From Ustilaginoidea virens (lineage: Eukaryota; Ascomycota; Sordariomycetes; Hypocreales; Clavicipitaceae), in assembly GCF_000687475.1 (NCBI RefSeq), contig NC_057317.1, forward strand, positions 3,596,001 through 3,660,000: 64,000 nt of DNA, in the 5' to 3' direction. The notes below the pieces were generated by a model. It was not told where the DNA came from. It searched no databases and saw nothing but the letters and a program-made list of their open reading frames with translations. Shown here in pieces: positions 54,604-64,000 of the stretch (positions within the stretch are counted from its first letter, which is position 1; each line of letters opens with the position of its first letter). The position numbers and the translations under genes were made by a program.

Positions 54604-55550
54604 GCCTTGGAAGCGTAGTTGAACAGATGCTGTGCCGCCATTTCTTCATGTCCAACGCCCCAACAGCGTACCAACCAGCTGAGCGCCCTCGGCTGGAACG
54701 TCAATAGCCTAGGCAGCCCTGAAGGCGAACCATTCGCCGGTCTATTCCATCCTCCGGGCAGCCGCAACTTGACCTACCGCGATATTGTGGATGAACTCCG
54801 TCTTTGTTTTGATATCTCGACCGACAGTGGACAAGAGGCGAGGGCAGACCCATGACAAGACATCCCGTTTGGATGCGACGATTCCATTGGCGGCAGCCTA
54901 CAGCCGATCGACGGAGAATGTCTCAACAACCTCGACTACATCCCTATGAACCATCTCTGGTCAACATCAAGACGAACTCATCTCTACACCACTGGGTGGC
55001 GAGTCATCGGATCCCTAACGACGGCCGATAGTCTGCCTGCATGTTGTCCGGCACACTTAAGTGCAGGGTTGTTCATGCAAAACCAGTTTCCATTCATGTG
55101 CGAGGTATATGAGTCTCAGCACAGCGGTGGCCAATGTATCGGCTAACAGATGTCCTATCGAGAGGGATCTGCCAAGCATATACCTTGCCCCTGCCTGCGT
55201 CGGGATGGTCGATATCTGCCTCCGGACAAGGCATCCAGAGACTCTCGCTTGGCCCAAACTATGTGTTGTCTCGGGAATATGGCTGCCGGTGGGTTTTTTT
55301 TTTCGTCAGACGCTTAAGCTTCTGAGATGACGTCGAGGTCGGCAACCTCGGTACATATCCCGCCTTTTAGGCCTGAGAGTTATACTCCGATCATCCCTAT
55401 TATCAGAAACACAGCCAACAGTTCATCAAATCCATCAGGGAGACTCTCAAAAGCGGCCGCGGCCGGCATCAGAAAGCCAGTTGCTGTATAGTCTTCCAAG
55501 CTATGTCCGCCGCTGCATATGCGAGAGAGTCCACGGGTCCTGCGTGTGGT
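54604..55550 (+). pseudogene. possible decayed protein gene, unidentified
   Basis: Three stretches read like protein but in different plus-strand frames interrupted by stops: 54619-54855 (including YRDIVDELRLCFDIST), about 54868-55146 (CDDSIGGSLQPIDGECLNN) and about 55370-55549 (ELYSDHPYYQKHSQQFIKS). Residue use is balanced and lacks the repeat bias of the surrounding spurious frames. No splice set that joins them cleanly was found, so either introns were missed or the gene is broken. Family unknown; evidence is weak. Confidence 0.25.
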
Positions 55551-55685
55551 GCTACATGATGCTGGCAGCTAATCTAACGCTACGACAGGTGTCCTTCGGG
55601 CGATAATTCAGTCAGCGAAGGAAGGGACGGCTATTAAGGATCCTGCCTAGGCCCGGTCGCCCATGCAAAAGGCACGAGCTGCTAT

Positions 55686-55716
55686 TCTATTATTATTATT
55701 CTTATTATTATTATTC
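55686..55716 (+). repeat. (TTA)n microsatellite
   Basis: Imperfect TTATTATTC/TTATTA units in the gene-poor region. Confidence 0.8.
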
Positions 55717-57079
55717 TGTCTGGTACCGTATGCGACTGAGAACGAAGGGCTATAGCGGCCGCGCAGCAGTCACCCTTAGTTCTTTGATTCTTTGTCCTGC
55801 TTATAGGCCCCGAGACACTCCCGCCGCGACTTCGGCTGCCTCGGTGCCCTCCTATCAGCAGGGGGTTGGGGAGCAAGGTGAGGATAACCGCTGGTTCTAT
55901 AGGGAGATGGCGAGGGTTATGCGGTCGCTCCCTTGAGGCGTCCTGGCAGCCCTCGCTGCCTCCCCCGACTGTCCGCCCGCTGTTGCCAGAACACTACATG
56001 TAAGGTCCCATGCCAGCGGTGATCACCCTGTGATGTATCGGTCGCTGTGAGCCGGACCGGAAGAATATTTTTCTACGCTAAAATAACAACAAGGGAAAAA
56101 AAGGGGGGGGAAACCTGATATCAGAAGATGCCGTATATAAAGGGTATAGCGGCTGCAATAGGTGCCTACTGCAATGGATGCCTGCTGCGCTAGATTGCCT
56201 GCGATATTCTCTGTTGTCTTAACTACGTTAACTTGCCAGGGCTATAACCTCGACTCCTAGAGCCAATGCTACGCCGTAAATCACGCCAGATGTGTAGATG
56301 CATATCAATCTCTACGAAGTTGGATAAACTGGCCAACAGCCACAGACTGACTGCCGACGGACCAAAACACCGCCGAGGAAGCTAGGACCGATGACGTTCA
56401 AAGTTCTGTGCTAGAATTGCTAAAGCCTCGCCAGACCATGCAAGCGTGGCCAGCCAGCCAGCCTTGTTTTGGCCATGTCTACGTTGCCGTCTACCAGCCC
56501 AATTCACCAGGCAGCCACGTTGTCGCGAAGCCAACCTCGACTGGTGCATGGGTATATAGATTGACAGGTAGCTACAGCCAGCATGGCGCTCCCTGTTTCC
56601 ACGAGCCAGCTGATCATCTCTATCCATAAGCAGGCCGGACATGACGGCCGGTGGCGTAATCAGCAGCCGACTTCTCGACTTGGCCAAGGACTATACCGTG
56701 ACCCAGATGACAGGGGAAACGACAAAAGGGCGGCCAAGGACCAAAAAAAAAGGCTCAATGTCGCCTCCTGTTTGTCGTTGCCCAAAATCTCAACGTCCAG
56801 CTGTTGCACGCTGGCAAATGTTCAAAGCTTGTTCCATTTCCGCTGGCTTTCCTATATCAAGAGCTGCACGATTTCAAGCAAGATTGGTGATGTGATATAA
56901 AAGATAAAGAGAAAAGGAAGAAAAAGACGAAAAAGAAAGAAAAATCACGATAAAAGAAACCATATGATGAGCCTATAACTTGGTCAGAGCAAACGCCGCC
57001 TCGCAATTGCAATGGAAATCTCAAAACGCATCCGGCACCCATATCATGTCCCAAGTGACTAACTGGCCGTAACTGGCCG

Positions 57080-58354
57080 TCAAGTAGCGGGCTGCCTGGT
57101 GGTTCCCGTCGTCACGTCGTCCCCCAGCATCATGCCGTCGTTGAATCGTTTCTCGTCGTCTTGTTCCGCCAAGCCACAGGACCGTCCATGGACCAGTTGC
57201 GAAGGCCCCCGCGCCATCTCCAGCTCGTTGATAAAGATGCTGGGCAGGAACTCCTCGGCCAGCTTGCCTTCGCAGTCGTCATCCAGCAGCAGCGCCATGT
57301 TGATGTAGGCCATGCGGAACTTGCACCACATGTGTCGAAAGGGTCGCAGGTTGACCCATCTCGGCCAGCACGAGTTGTTCTGCATGATGGCGTCCACCAG
57401 GCTGGTCCTGACCTGGGCGGCTGTCGGCTCAAAGGGCCTGCACGCACCAAAGGACGTCAGCCAGAGCCGGATGTAGCCCTTCCTCTCGCAGCCGAGCACA
57501 AACTCGACGCCCGCGCCGTCCAGTCCGCAGTGCCAGTGGAGCACGGCGAGGGCGGACCCCATGATCTCGGCCAAGCCGTTGATGTCGACGCCTTCCTGGT
57601 GCAGCTGGTCCAGGTACGCCGGGCGCTTGTCCAGCCCGAGCTGCCACTTGTCCGAGAGGGGCCGCAAGTCGCCCAGGCAGACCTGGACGACGAGACGGGA
57701 GTCGACCACGTCGGCCAGGGCCTTGTCCTGCACAAAGTGCGCAATGTGCCTCTTGACGAGGTAGTTGACGTGGTCCTTGTTGAAGGGGCGGATGTGCTCC
57801 ATCTCGTAGGCGGCAGAGTACGTCGGCAGGCCGGTCCGTGGCAGCTCGCGCTCCGAATACTGCGACAGGTGAACCCGAGGACGAAACGTCACACAGCGAG
57901 GCACATAGGGCAGGACGACGGCCCTGCCGACGCCCCTGCCGACCCGGTCAAAGGCCGACTCGATCTTGCGGTGCGTATCGTACTCGTCCTGAAGCAGCTT
58001 CTCGTGGCTGGATACCTTGACTGTGACAATAGGCGGTCTCGACGTCTCGTACAGCCACGATATCGGTTGCGCCTGTTCCGGCGGCGGCGGCGGCTGCGAC
58101 GGCGACGGCGGCCTTGGCTGCGGCTGCGACTGCGACTGCGACTGCGGCTGCGACTGCGGCTGCGGCTGCGAGTCTTGTTCCGATCCTGGCGGCGACGGTC
58201 TATCCGGCGCGGTGGCAGATCGTCGTAGTTTCCAGGCCCGGCTTATATACGACCACAGCTGCCCGGTGCCGTTCTGGCGCATCCGCGGCGCAGCAATGGC
58301 AGCGGCGCCTGGTAGTTTGCCGGCATCCTTGTGCACCATTGGTTCGCGCTGCAT
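57080..58354 (-). CDS. DUF3669-like protein
   Basis: Intronless frame of 424 residues from the ATG at 58354 (MQREPMVHKDAGK). A Gln/Pro/Ser low-complexity stretch (about residues 60-98, QPQPQSQPQSQSQ) precedes a structured region. There, LAEIMGSALAVLHWHCGLDG, GVEFVLGCERKGYIRLWLTSF, LVDAIMQNNSCWPRW and FLPSIFINELEMARG follow the pattern of fungal DUF3669 proteins (often labelled zinc-finger domain proteins in databases), which contain an HW...D..VEFVLG core. The biochemical role of that family is unknown to me. The upstream frame continues to about 58705 with hydrophobic residues and an ATG at 58528, but that stretch is T-rich intergenic sequence and is less credible. The gene stands alone between two gene-poor regions. 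Confidence 0.75.
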   Translation of the reverse strand: MQREPMVHKDAGKLPGAAAIAAPRMRQNGTGQLWSYISRAWKLRRSATAPDRPSPPGSEQDSQPQPQSQPQSQSQSQPQPRPPSPSQPPPPPEQAQPISWLYETSRPPIVTVKVSSHEKLLQDEYDTHRKIESAFDRVGRGVGRAVVLPYVPRCVTFRPRVHLSQYSERELPRTGLPTYSAAYEMEHIRPFNKDHVNYLVKRHIAHFVQDKALADVVDSRLVVQVCLGDLRPLSDKWQLGLDKRPAYLDQLHQEGVDINGLAEIMGSALAVLHWHCGLDGAGVEFVLGCERKGYIRLWLTSFGACRPFEPTAAQVRTSLVDAIMQNNSCWPRWVNLRPFRHMWCKFRMAYINMALLLDDDCEGKLAEEFLPSIFINELEMARGPSQLVHGRSCGLAEQDDEKRFNDGMMLGDDVTTGTTRQPAT

Positions 58355-60023
58355 CGTGAGGGAAACCCGGTTGCGAGGCCCGACCCTTGCTGTTTTGACA
58401 TGGGAGTTGCTAACGGAGAAAACAAGAAAGAAGCCCGCAAAAAGAAGCAAAGAAGCAAAGAAGCAAGTAAGCAAGCATGGACGGGTGTTGAGCTGAGACG
58501 ACGCGTAGGGACTGAGACATGCGTGCATAAGAACATAGAACAGAACAAGGGGGGAAAACGATGGCGGAAGGAATGGCAAAAACGCTCCGTGTGCGGATAG
58601 TTTGAGGGCAAACAGAAAGGGCAAAAACTCAAAGCTTCTAAAAAAAAAAGAAAATTGAAAAATTGAAAAAATAGAAAAAAGGGCTATGAAAATAAAAAGA
58701 AGCAATTTTCCACCAACTTTGGGCAGGGAAAAAAAACCAAAATAAATCGGTGGCGTTTTGCGGGGATAGCTGTTCTGGATAATTGGCCCCGGTTTTCCAT
58801 CTTTCTTTCTTTTCTGTCCATTCCTCTTATTTTTTTTCTTTTCGTCTGTCCTTGTGTCTTTCTTTCGCGATCGTTCCTAAATGAGAAGAATGGCCTCGTC
58901 CAACGTCGAATCCCATAATGATGACATCATGTCCCGCGCGCACGAGTTCAACTTGGCCGTCATATGCGGGAGTCCGCAATAGGAAAGTACGGATCAAAGG
59001 TGCAAGTCATCGTTCCTGCCAGCTGGGGGTTTCCCAGGGCTCGCGTCCTCTGATTCGTCGGCGGGCGTGGGCGGCGGTGCGGCTGTCGTTGGCACTTGCC
59101 CGGTTCGTAGGCTCTCGGAGGAGGAGGAGGCAGTCACGACTCACGCACGACGCACGCCTCACGACTCACGACGCCCGTCGTGTCGTGTTGTGATCCATGC
59201 TGCGATTCTTCTAGCCGCCAAGTGCGCGCGAGGGCAAATAAAAAACGCCAAACACACCATGAGGGCGTCATTACGGCAAATGACGACGCCCTGTAGTTTT
59301 TTTTTTTTTTTTATTTGTTGCTGCGCCCTTTGCCGCCTTGCGCTTTGCTGCGAAACCCAAACCGCGCCGGTTCGCTGCATGAATCGGGAAACGTCACCAT
59401 GATGCCACGAGCACCCCCCGGTCGCTGGGGCCGCTGGGGCCAGCGGGAGGGGTAAGCTGCCTGGACTGCACCGACTGACTGCCGTCACCGGTGTTCATGT
59501 CAGGCATCACATGCCAACGGGTCTGGTTCGATGGAAAGACACGAACATGCGGCGGAGTAAGAGCTGGGCATACGCTCCCCCGTCACCGGCTGTTGGATGG
59601 AACAGAAGAACAGCACGAGCTTCGAAATCGTGGCCCCTCTGACCGAGGTACGCCACCGTGTTCCGTAAATTTGTTAAGCGTCACCAGACAAAGGACAACG
59701 GAACAATGAGCAAAGCATTACCAACATGGCGCCAATTTCACTGTTCAATCTATCATATCCCAACGCAGCCCGCTCCCCGGTACAAGCAGGTAGGTACAGG
59801 CATCAGGTATAACAGAAGACGATTCTTCTTCTTCTTATTATTATTATAAAAAGCCCCTGTGTCCGCTTGGTCACCTCTGCAGCATTAAGATAGCCCCCCC
59901 TTTCACCCGTTTCACCAACTCTTGATCACAAGATGGCACCCTCTCCGCATTGCGCTAGCCCTCCACCGCGCTGCTTCGTTTTCCACCGTCCAGCAAGACG
60001 ATTGACGATTGGGTTCTTCATGC
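58355..60023. other. intergenic region, no gene
   Basis: No gene recognised between the DUF3669-like start and the MARVEL stop. A/G-rich at 58420-58480 and 58640-58740, T-rich at 58800-58870, CACGACTCACGA-type units at about 59135-59180, a TTCTTC/TTATTA stretch at 59822-59850. Confidence 0.6.
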
Positions 60024-60708
60024 TTAGACGGCGGTGGTCGCTGGTTGGGCTGGAGCGCTCGATGTGCTCGGACGCTCCTTGGCAACACCGTTTCTCACCC
60101 CATCGCGATCTCTCCGGTGGGCAGCCCAGATGTAGGCTTCAATAAGGGTGTTGCACAACAAGAAGAAGCTGTTTCGTGTCAGATCATTTTTCTTACCATC
60201 CAACTCTCGTTCTTTGACTCGTGCCATGATGACTGCCGGGGCAGCAAACTCACAAGGCAATGAAGTTAAAGGCCGCAATCGTCCTCTTCCGACCACATCT
60301 GCCCAGCGCCGGCCCAACAATTCTGCATCGGTTGTTGGACCAGTCTATGGCCGAGAAGATAAAGGACGTGATCCAGAGGTAGGAAAAGATGAGATTGAGT
60401 GGCCACAGATGCCCCTTGTAAGCGCCGATAAAGGGTAGCACCAGGCCGATGGTCCAAAAGGCTAGCGTTACAACAGCCTGCCTTGTCGTCAACAACGGCA
60501 ACCCAAACGATAACACGGTGCAGGGGTAGAAAAACCCCCAGCCATGTCTTCAACTCACAATGACTTCCTGGTAGATAATGTGCGTTCTGTTGGACCAGGT
60601 CGAAAAGACGTTGATGAACCAAGATATCAGTGCGGTAACAATGATGGCAGAAGCCCAGATGATGAAGTGATTCACCCCGGCCAAGATACGTAGCGCAGAA
60701 GTCGCCAT
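60024..60708 (-). CDS. MARVEL-domain integral membrane protein
   Basis: Three exons on the minus strand, 60708-60559, 60477-60254 and 60168-60024, with introns of 81 and 85 bp (both donors GTGAGT; acceptors GGCAG and AACAG); phases 0 and 2 agree; 172 residues. Four hydrophobic segments: FIIWASAIIVTALISWFINVF (about 15-35), VIAVVTLAFWTIGLVLPFIGAY (about 49-70), LNLIFSYLWITSFIFSAIDW and a last one made across junction 2 (TIAAFNFIA then FFFLLCNTLIEAYIWA). The short basic C-terminus (HRRDRDG) is polar. This is the usual size and layout of fungal MARVEL proteins, four-span proteins of the plasma membrane or vesicles associated with membrane apposition. No catalytic residues expected. Confidence 0.88.
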
Positions 60709-61239
60709 TTTCGATTCTTTGCAACTACCTAAGTTGATTCCAAAAGATGAAGCTTTCGAGTATCGAATCTCGTCGCCGGATTCGAGATGGGGTAATGGTA
60801 ATTTTCAAAGGGGAAGAAAGAGAAAGAAACGGCACGCAGCTACGCTATTATACCAACTTGCCGCCCACAGTAATTGACTTGGCTTCGCCAACCCAACGTT
60901 GACGCAGTTGAAAGGGTTGGACGACAGGTTGGGACGACAAATCAAATCTCGTGGACGGTGCGCCTTGGCCAAAGGGAAGGGGGAAAGAAAAACAGGGTCG
61001 CGTCACCACTTTTCTTTCCCACCTCCGCCCACGCAACATTGATGCAAACGAAGCCCAAGTTGGTGGATGGCATGATGTGCAACCAACTACCGACTGGGCC
61101 ACTGGATGCAAGTCATGGCGGTGGCAACGGCTATTCGTCCAACGAGCTGTGTTTGCCTTTTCCGAGTGGCGGGATGGCGTCTTGCGCAGGCGAGCCACGG
61201 GTTGTCGCCATCGCGAGGAAAAGGCGGATCAGACACTCC

Positions 61240-61388
61240 GACTGACTGACTGACTGACTGACTGGCGGACTGACTGGACTGGACTGACTGGCGGACTGAC
61301 TGGACTGGACTGACTGCCTGGACTGACGGACTGACTGCCTGGACTGACGGACTGACTGCCTGGACTGACGGACTAACTGCCTGGACTG
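61240..61388 (+). repeat. GACT-based minisatellite (21-bp higher-order unit)
   Basis: GACT tetramers grade into at least three tandem copies of a 21-bp unit (GACTGACTGCCTGGACTGACG), plus a related GGCGGACTGACTGGACT unit. Spacer-free, so not a CRISPR array. Confidence 0.85.
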
Positions 61389-62310
61389 CTCATGAATCCC
61401 CATCGCACGTCGCAAGGCATCCCGGGCAACAGGATAACAACTTTCTTAGTTAGGCTGGCACCCAAATCGATTGATGCCGTGCATGCAGGACCTGCCTTGC
61501 CCTTGACACCGCCGAGCCTCCATCCTCCATTCTTCCCTCCTCGCCCACCAGGACAGGACATCCAATCCGGACATATGCCCACGTGAGGGGCTTTCGCGTA
61601 CTTTGGATGTTATCGCGCCGCTTCGGTGGCTGTGACGTGACGTAGTAGTCCAATCATGGTCCGGCGCACAGCGTACGGGGTGTCAGCTTTCAAGAGTGAC
61701 TCATACCAGACTTTAGCCTGAAGGCCCCCGTTGGCCTTGTATAGATTAAAAGGAAAAAGCCTTGGCGGTTCCGTACGCGGAGGAGTTGTACCAGCACCAT
61801 TGGCAAGGATCACACACTTTGTCCGTGGTTTGGCGACTTGGTAAGCGGTCAAGACGGAAGAAAGAAGCGACCGACGGCATCCTATCAAGGGGACCGCAAC
61901 TTTATCGATTATCGATTCTGCTGGGATGGACCAAGCGCCAATGCCGTTACCGAGGTACTTTTGGCTATCCTTGGGTTCAATGTTGTCTGGGGTTGTTGAT
62001 GATGAGCCCCCCCTTTGCTTAGAATCAGAATCAAGGGACATGCAGGGAGCTAAGCTAGCTAACTCGTAAGTCTTGACGTAATGAGCCGAGAGAACATTGA
62101 CGAGCTGCGGTCTCATTAGCCGCCAGAAAATGCTCAGGCCAGGGCGGACAAATGGCATGCAGACTTTTCATGTGTTTGCGGCAAACGATTTTAACAGGTT
62201 TGGTTACAGGTTCGCAAAGCCCCGGCAAGCCGTGGTAGAGTTATCCATAACGGAGTGGGTGTTTGGGTGTGGGGCAGCTGGCAGGGCTGATTCAACAATC
62301 ACCGATATGT

Positions 62311-62402
62311 AGCCCCGATAGCCCCCCGATAACCCCCGACAGACCCCGACAGACCCCGATAGCCCCCGATAGCCCCCGACAGCCCCGGTCCCCCGATAAC
62401 CA
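62311..62402 (+). repeat. CCCCGATAG/CCCCGACAG minisatellite
   Basis: About nine tandem units of 9-11 bp (CCCCGATAG, CCCCGACAGA, CCCCGATAAC) in non-coding sequence. Confidence 0.85.
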
Positions 62403-63426
62403 ACAAACCCCCGTCTCTAGCACCACGCCAACAACGCAAGCATGTGAAGTTGTTTCTCGTCGTCCTCTTTTTTTTTATTTTCGTGGTTCCGTGGTTCCAT
62501 CATTTCCATCATCCATGGCTCCATCCCCCCGTCTCGGATAAGGCGAGAATCTACATGCAGGCATGTAGAATCAAGGTTTTCCTTTTTTTTTTTTTGTCTC
62601 ATTTGCCGGGAATCCCGCCTCGCCCACCAAAAGCATGAGCGCCGGAACCCAACAGGCCCTCCACTGCCTTCCCCTGCCACCGATTCAAAGGGACGGAAGC
62701 TGCCAGCATATCTTCTTCTTCTTTGTCTTCTTCTCCCTCTCTCTTTCTCTCTTTCTCCTTTTTTTTTCTTTTCTTTTTAGCTTCCTGTCTTCCTCTCATC
62801 GGGCTCGGCTTTCTCGTCTGGCTCTCGCTATCTGGACGCACAAAAAAAAGAGTTACATGTATCTATCCTATCGTGTCGGGTCGGCCGGATCCAGTTGCGG
62901 CGGCGATAAGCGCCCGAAGCTGCCGCTGGTAAGAAGCGAACATGCAGACGACCCTGAGGGGCCCAACTGGCTGAAACTGGCTAGAATTGACGCTACAGTA
63001 CAGGGCTCGGGCTGCAAGGGTCGGGCTGGCTGCAGGGGCCAGATGTGCCCCGGTGATTTAAGCTGCCGGCAGTCGCGTCTCGAAGCGGGTGACCCGGTTG
63101 ACGTTGACCACACAAGAAGACGGCCTCGATTCGTCTTTCCTTCCATTCCAAATTTTAATCACAGGGGTGGGGGAGGGGGGGGGGTTCCCCTAATCCTTGT
63201 CCGTCCCTGCTGGCGGCACGTGGTGATGTGTTGCCAATTCCAGTGCTGCTCGGCTGCTGACATCCCGCCGTCTGTCCGCTCATTCATGGAGCCGCCATGT
63301 CCATGGCTTTGTAAATTATATATAGAACAGGTTGCGACGCTTGCGCCTTTCTTACACAATAAGGGTTCCGTTCTCACCTTGGTACTTGGCCATTCATCAG
63401 CTTCTTCAGCCTCCTTCGATCATTCA

Positions 63427-63428
<2 letters not shown>

Positions 63429-63457
<29 letters not shown>

Positions 63458-63486
63458 TGTATATACATATACGTATATATATATAC
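63429..63486 (+). repeat. (CA)n followed by (TA)-rich repeat in a presumed leader
   Basis: About 13 CA units then ATATACATGTATATACATATACG-type alternating sequence ending about 25 bp before the start codon of the right-hand gene. Confidence 0.85.
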
Positions 63487-63509
63487 AAGTACACACATCT
63501 CGATCCATA

Positions 63510-64000
63510 ATGGTGCACATGCGCTTTCTACAGCTTTCTTCCCTGACTCTCAGGGCATTGGAACTCGCCTCGGCCGTCGTCGTCGTCGGCATCACTGGCT
63601 TCTTCCTGGCCGAGTCGGATGCTGGCGCCTGGAACAACGGCCGCCTCATCTACACCGAAGTGGTGGGCGCAGTCTCCCTCGTCAGCATTCTCCTCGTCCT
63701 CGTGTCCCGCCTCGAACCCTTTTTCCAGATTTTCCTCGACATACTGCTGTCCTTTTTGTGGTGGTCCGTGTCTGGCCTGCTCCTTACCGTGCGTCCAGAG
63801 TCTCCTTGCATCTTGTCTTTTTCTTCCTCTTCCTCTCCCTCTTCCTCTTCCTCTTCCTCTTCCTCTTCTTCTGCTGACATTTTCGCAGCTGAGGGAGTTC
63901 CCGTGCGATTGGGTGTTTGAGTGGATGAATGTTGCTCCCTTTGACGAGCAGTGCGGCAAGTTCACCGCCGAGGTCGCCTTTGCCGTCGTCTCTGCCACCT
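63510..64000 (+). CDS. MARVEL-like integral membrane protein, 3' end outside the window
   Basis: Exon 1 63510-63788 (93 codons) and exon 2 from 63889 to beyond the edge, joined in phase 0 across a 100-bp intron (donor GTGCGT, acceptor TTTCGCAG) rich in CTTCCT. At least 130 residues are visible. Three hydrophobic stretches are seen: ALELASAVVVVGITGFFLA, LIYTEVVGAVSLVSILLVLVS and FLDILLSFLWWSVSGLLL; another begins at the edge (FTAEVAFAVVSAT). Exon 2 supplies CDWVFEW and EQCGKF, the short Cys/Trp segment usual before the last span. The spacing and the NGRLIYTEV motif resemble the MARVEL protein at 60024-60708 (NRTHIIYQEV), so the two may be distant paralogues placed head to head. Truncated by the window edge. 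Confidence 0.8.

Larger units (their letters stand above)
53488..57079. other. gene-poor region with a possible decayed gene
   Basis: No intact gene recognised. The part at about 54.6-55.55 kb has protein-like segments in changing frames (annotated as a possible pseudogene). A frame at 55730-55936 ends RWFYREMARVMRSLP and could be the tail of another lost gene or mobile element. Palindromic TACTTCGTAC/GTACGAAGTAC motifs occur at about 54147-54180 and a TTATTATTA microsatellite at 55686-55716. Confidence 0.5.
60709..63509. other. divergent intergenic region between two MARVEL-type genes
   Basis: No gene accepted over 2.8 kb. A 182-codon minus-strand frame with a true ATG (62158-61610) has no family match and weak coding character. 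The region holds two minisatellites (61240-61388, 62311-62402), T-rich tracts (62468-62480, 62581-62596, 62720-62780), a G run (63168-63183) and a CA/TA repeat just before the right-hand gene. Confidence 0.55.

Noticed and set aside
61240..61388. CRISPR-like array
   Set aside because: Units are contiguous with no unique spacers and the sequence is from a eukaryote; it is a minisatellite.
61610..62158. 182-codon minus-strand frame with a true ATG
   Set aside because: Weak coding bias, no family resemblance, no splice or neighbour support. It remains the best unaccepted candidate in that gap.

Overview
The window reads as nuclear DNA of a filamentous ascomycete, most likely a Sordariomycete of the Hypocreales type (inference). 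Genes are single transcription units on both strands. Most carry short introns (57-160 bp, one of 345 bp) with GTRNGT-like donors and YAG acceptors. They are separated by gene-free stretches rich in poly-T/A/G/C tracts, microsatellites and short dispersed motifs. The products are fungal: an ERMES subunit (Mdm34), Med19/Rox3, Yaf9, Syf2, a Coq11-like protein, a con-10-like KGG protein and an Rds1-type protein. I assembled 20 protein genes (one cut by the window edge), checking reading phase across each proposed splice junction.

Layout. 1-7.5 kb: no convincing gene. 7.5-9.8 kb (+): homeobox regulator with four exons. 11.7-13.3 kb (-): FAD monooxygenase carrying a hexanucleotide-encoded Gln/Gly/Asp/Arg tract. 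16.8-17.4 kb (+): small Rieske protein. 19.4-20.6 kb (+): Med19. 22.3-23.9 kb (-): Ser/Thr-rich single-span membrane protein. 25.5-27.0 kb (+): ENT nucleoside transporter. 27.6-29.3 kb (-): inositol-pentakisphosphate 2-kinase. 29.3-34.1 kb: long gene-free stretch with a 421-bp MITE-like element. 34.1-36.1 kb (+): MDM34 with a 21-Asn run. 37.4-38.4 kb (-): YAF9. 39.5-40.4 kb (+): COQ11-like. 40.6-41.4 kb (-): SYF2. 42.5-44.3 kb (+): unidentified 573-residue protein. 45.0-46.0 kb (-): SDR oxidoreductase. 47.8-48.1 kb (+): con-10-like. 49.0-50.2 kb (+): divergent PIP-kinase-like protein. 50.6-51.3 kb (-): hypothetical protein. 52.1-53.5 kb (-): Rds1-like ferritin-fold protein. 54.6-55.6 kb: possible decayed gene. 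57.1-58.4 kb (-): DUF3669-like protein. 60.0-60.7 kb (-): MARVEL-type membrane protein. 63.5 kb to the edge (+): a second MARVEL-like protein, incomplete.

How the genes relate. This is not a biosynthetic cluster or an obvious mobile island. Housekeeping genes (Med19, Yaf9, Syf2, Mdm34, Coq11, Ipk1, ENT) alternate with accessory genes (monooxygenase, SDR, Rds1-like, DUF3669-like, PIPK-like). Three genes (the homeobox regulator, the con-10-like protein, the Rds1-like protein) belong to families tied to conidiation or stress, but nothing here shows them acting together.

Main points for a second look: a 9-bp motif (TACTCCGTA or its complement) with at least 17 exact copies, all outside genes; a repeat unit with identical 64-bp direct repeats around a tRNA-like arm, with diverged relatives at about 42.0 and 52.0 kb; the MITE-like element; the divergent PIP-kinase-like protein; two possible COQ11 starts; and low-complexity expansions inside several genes.
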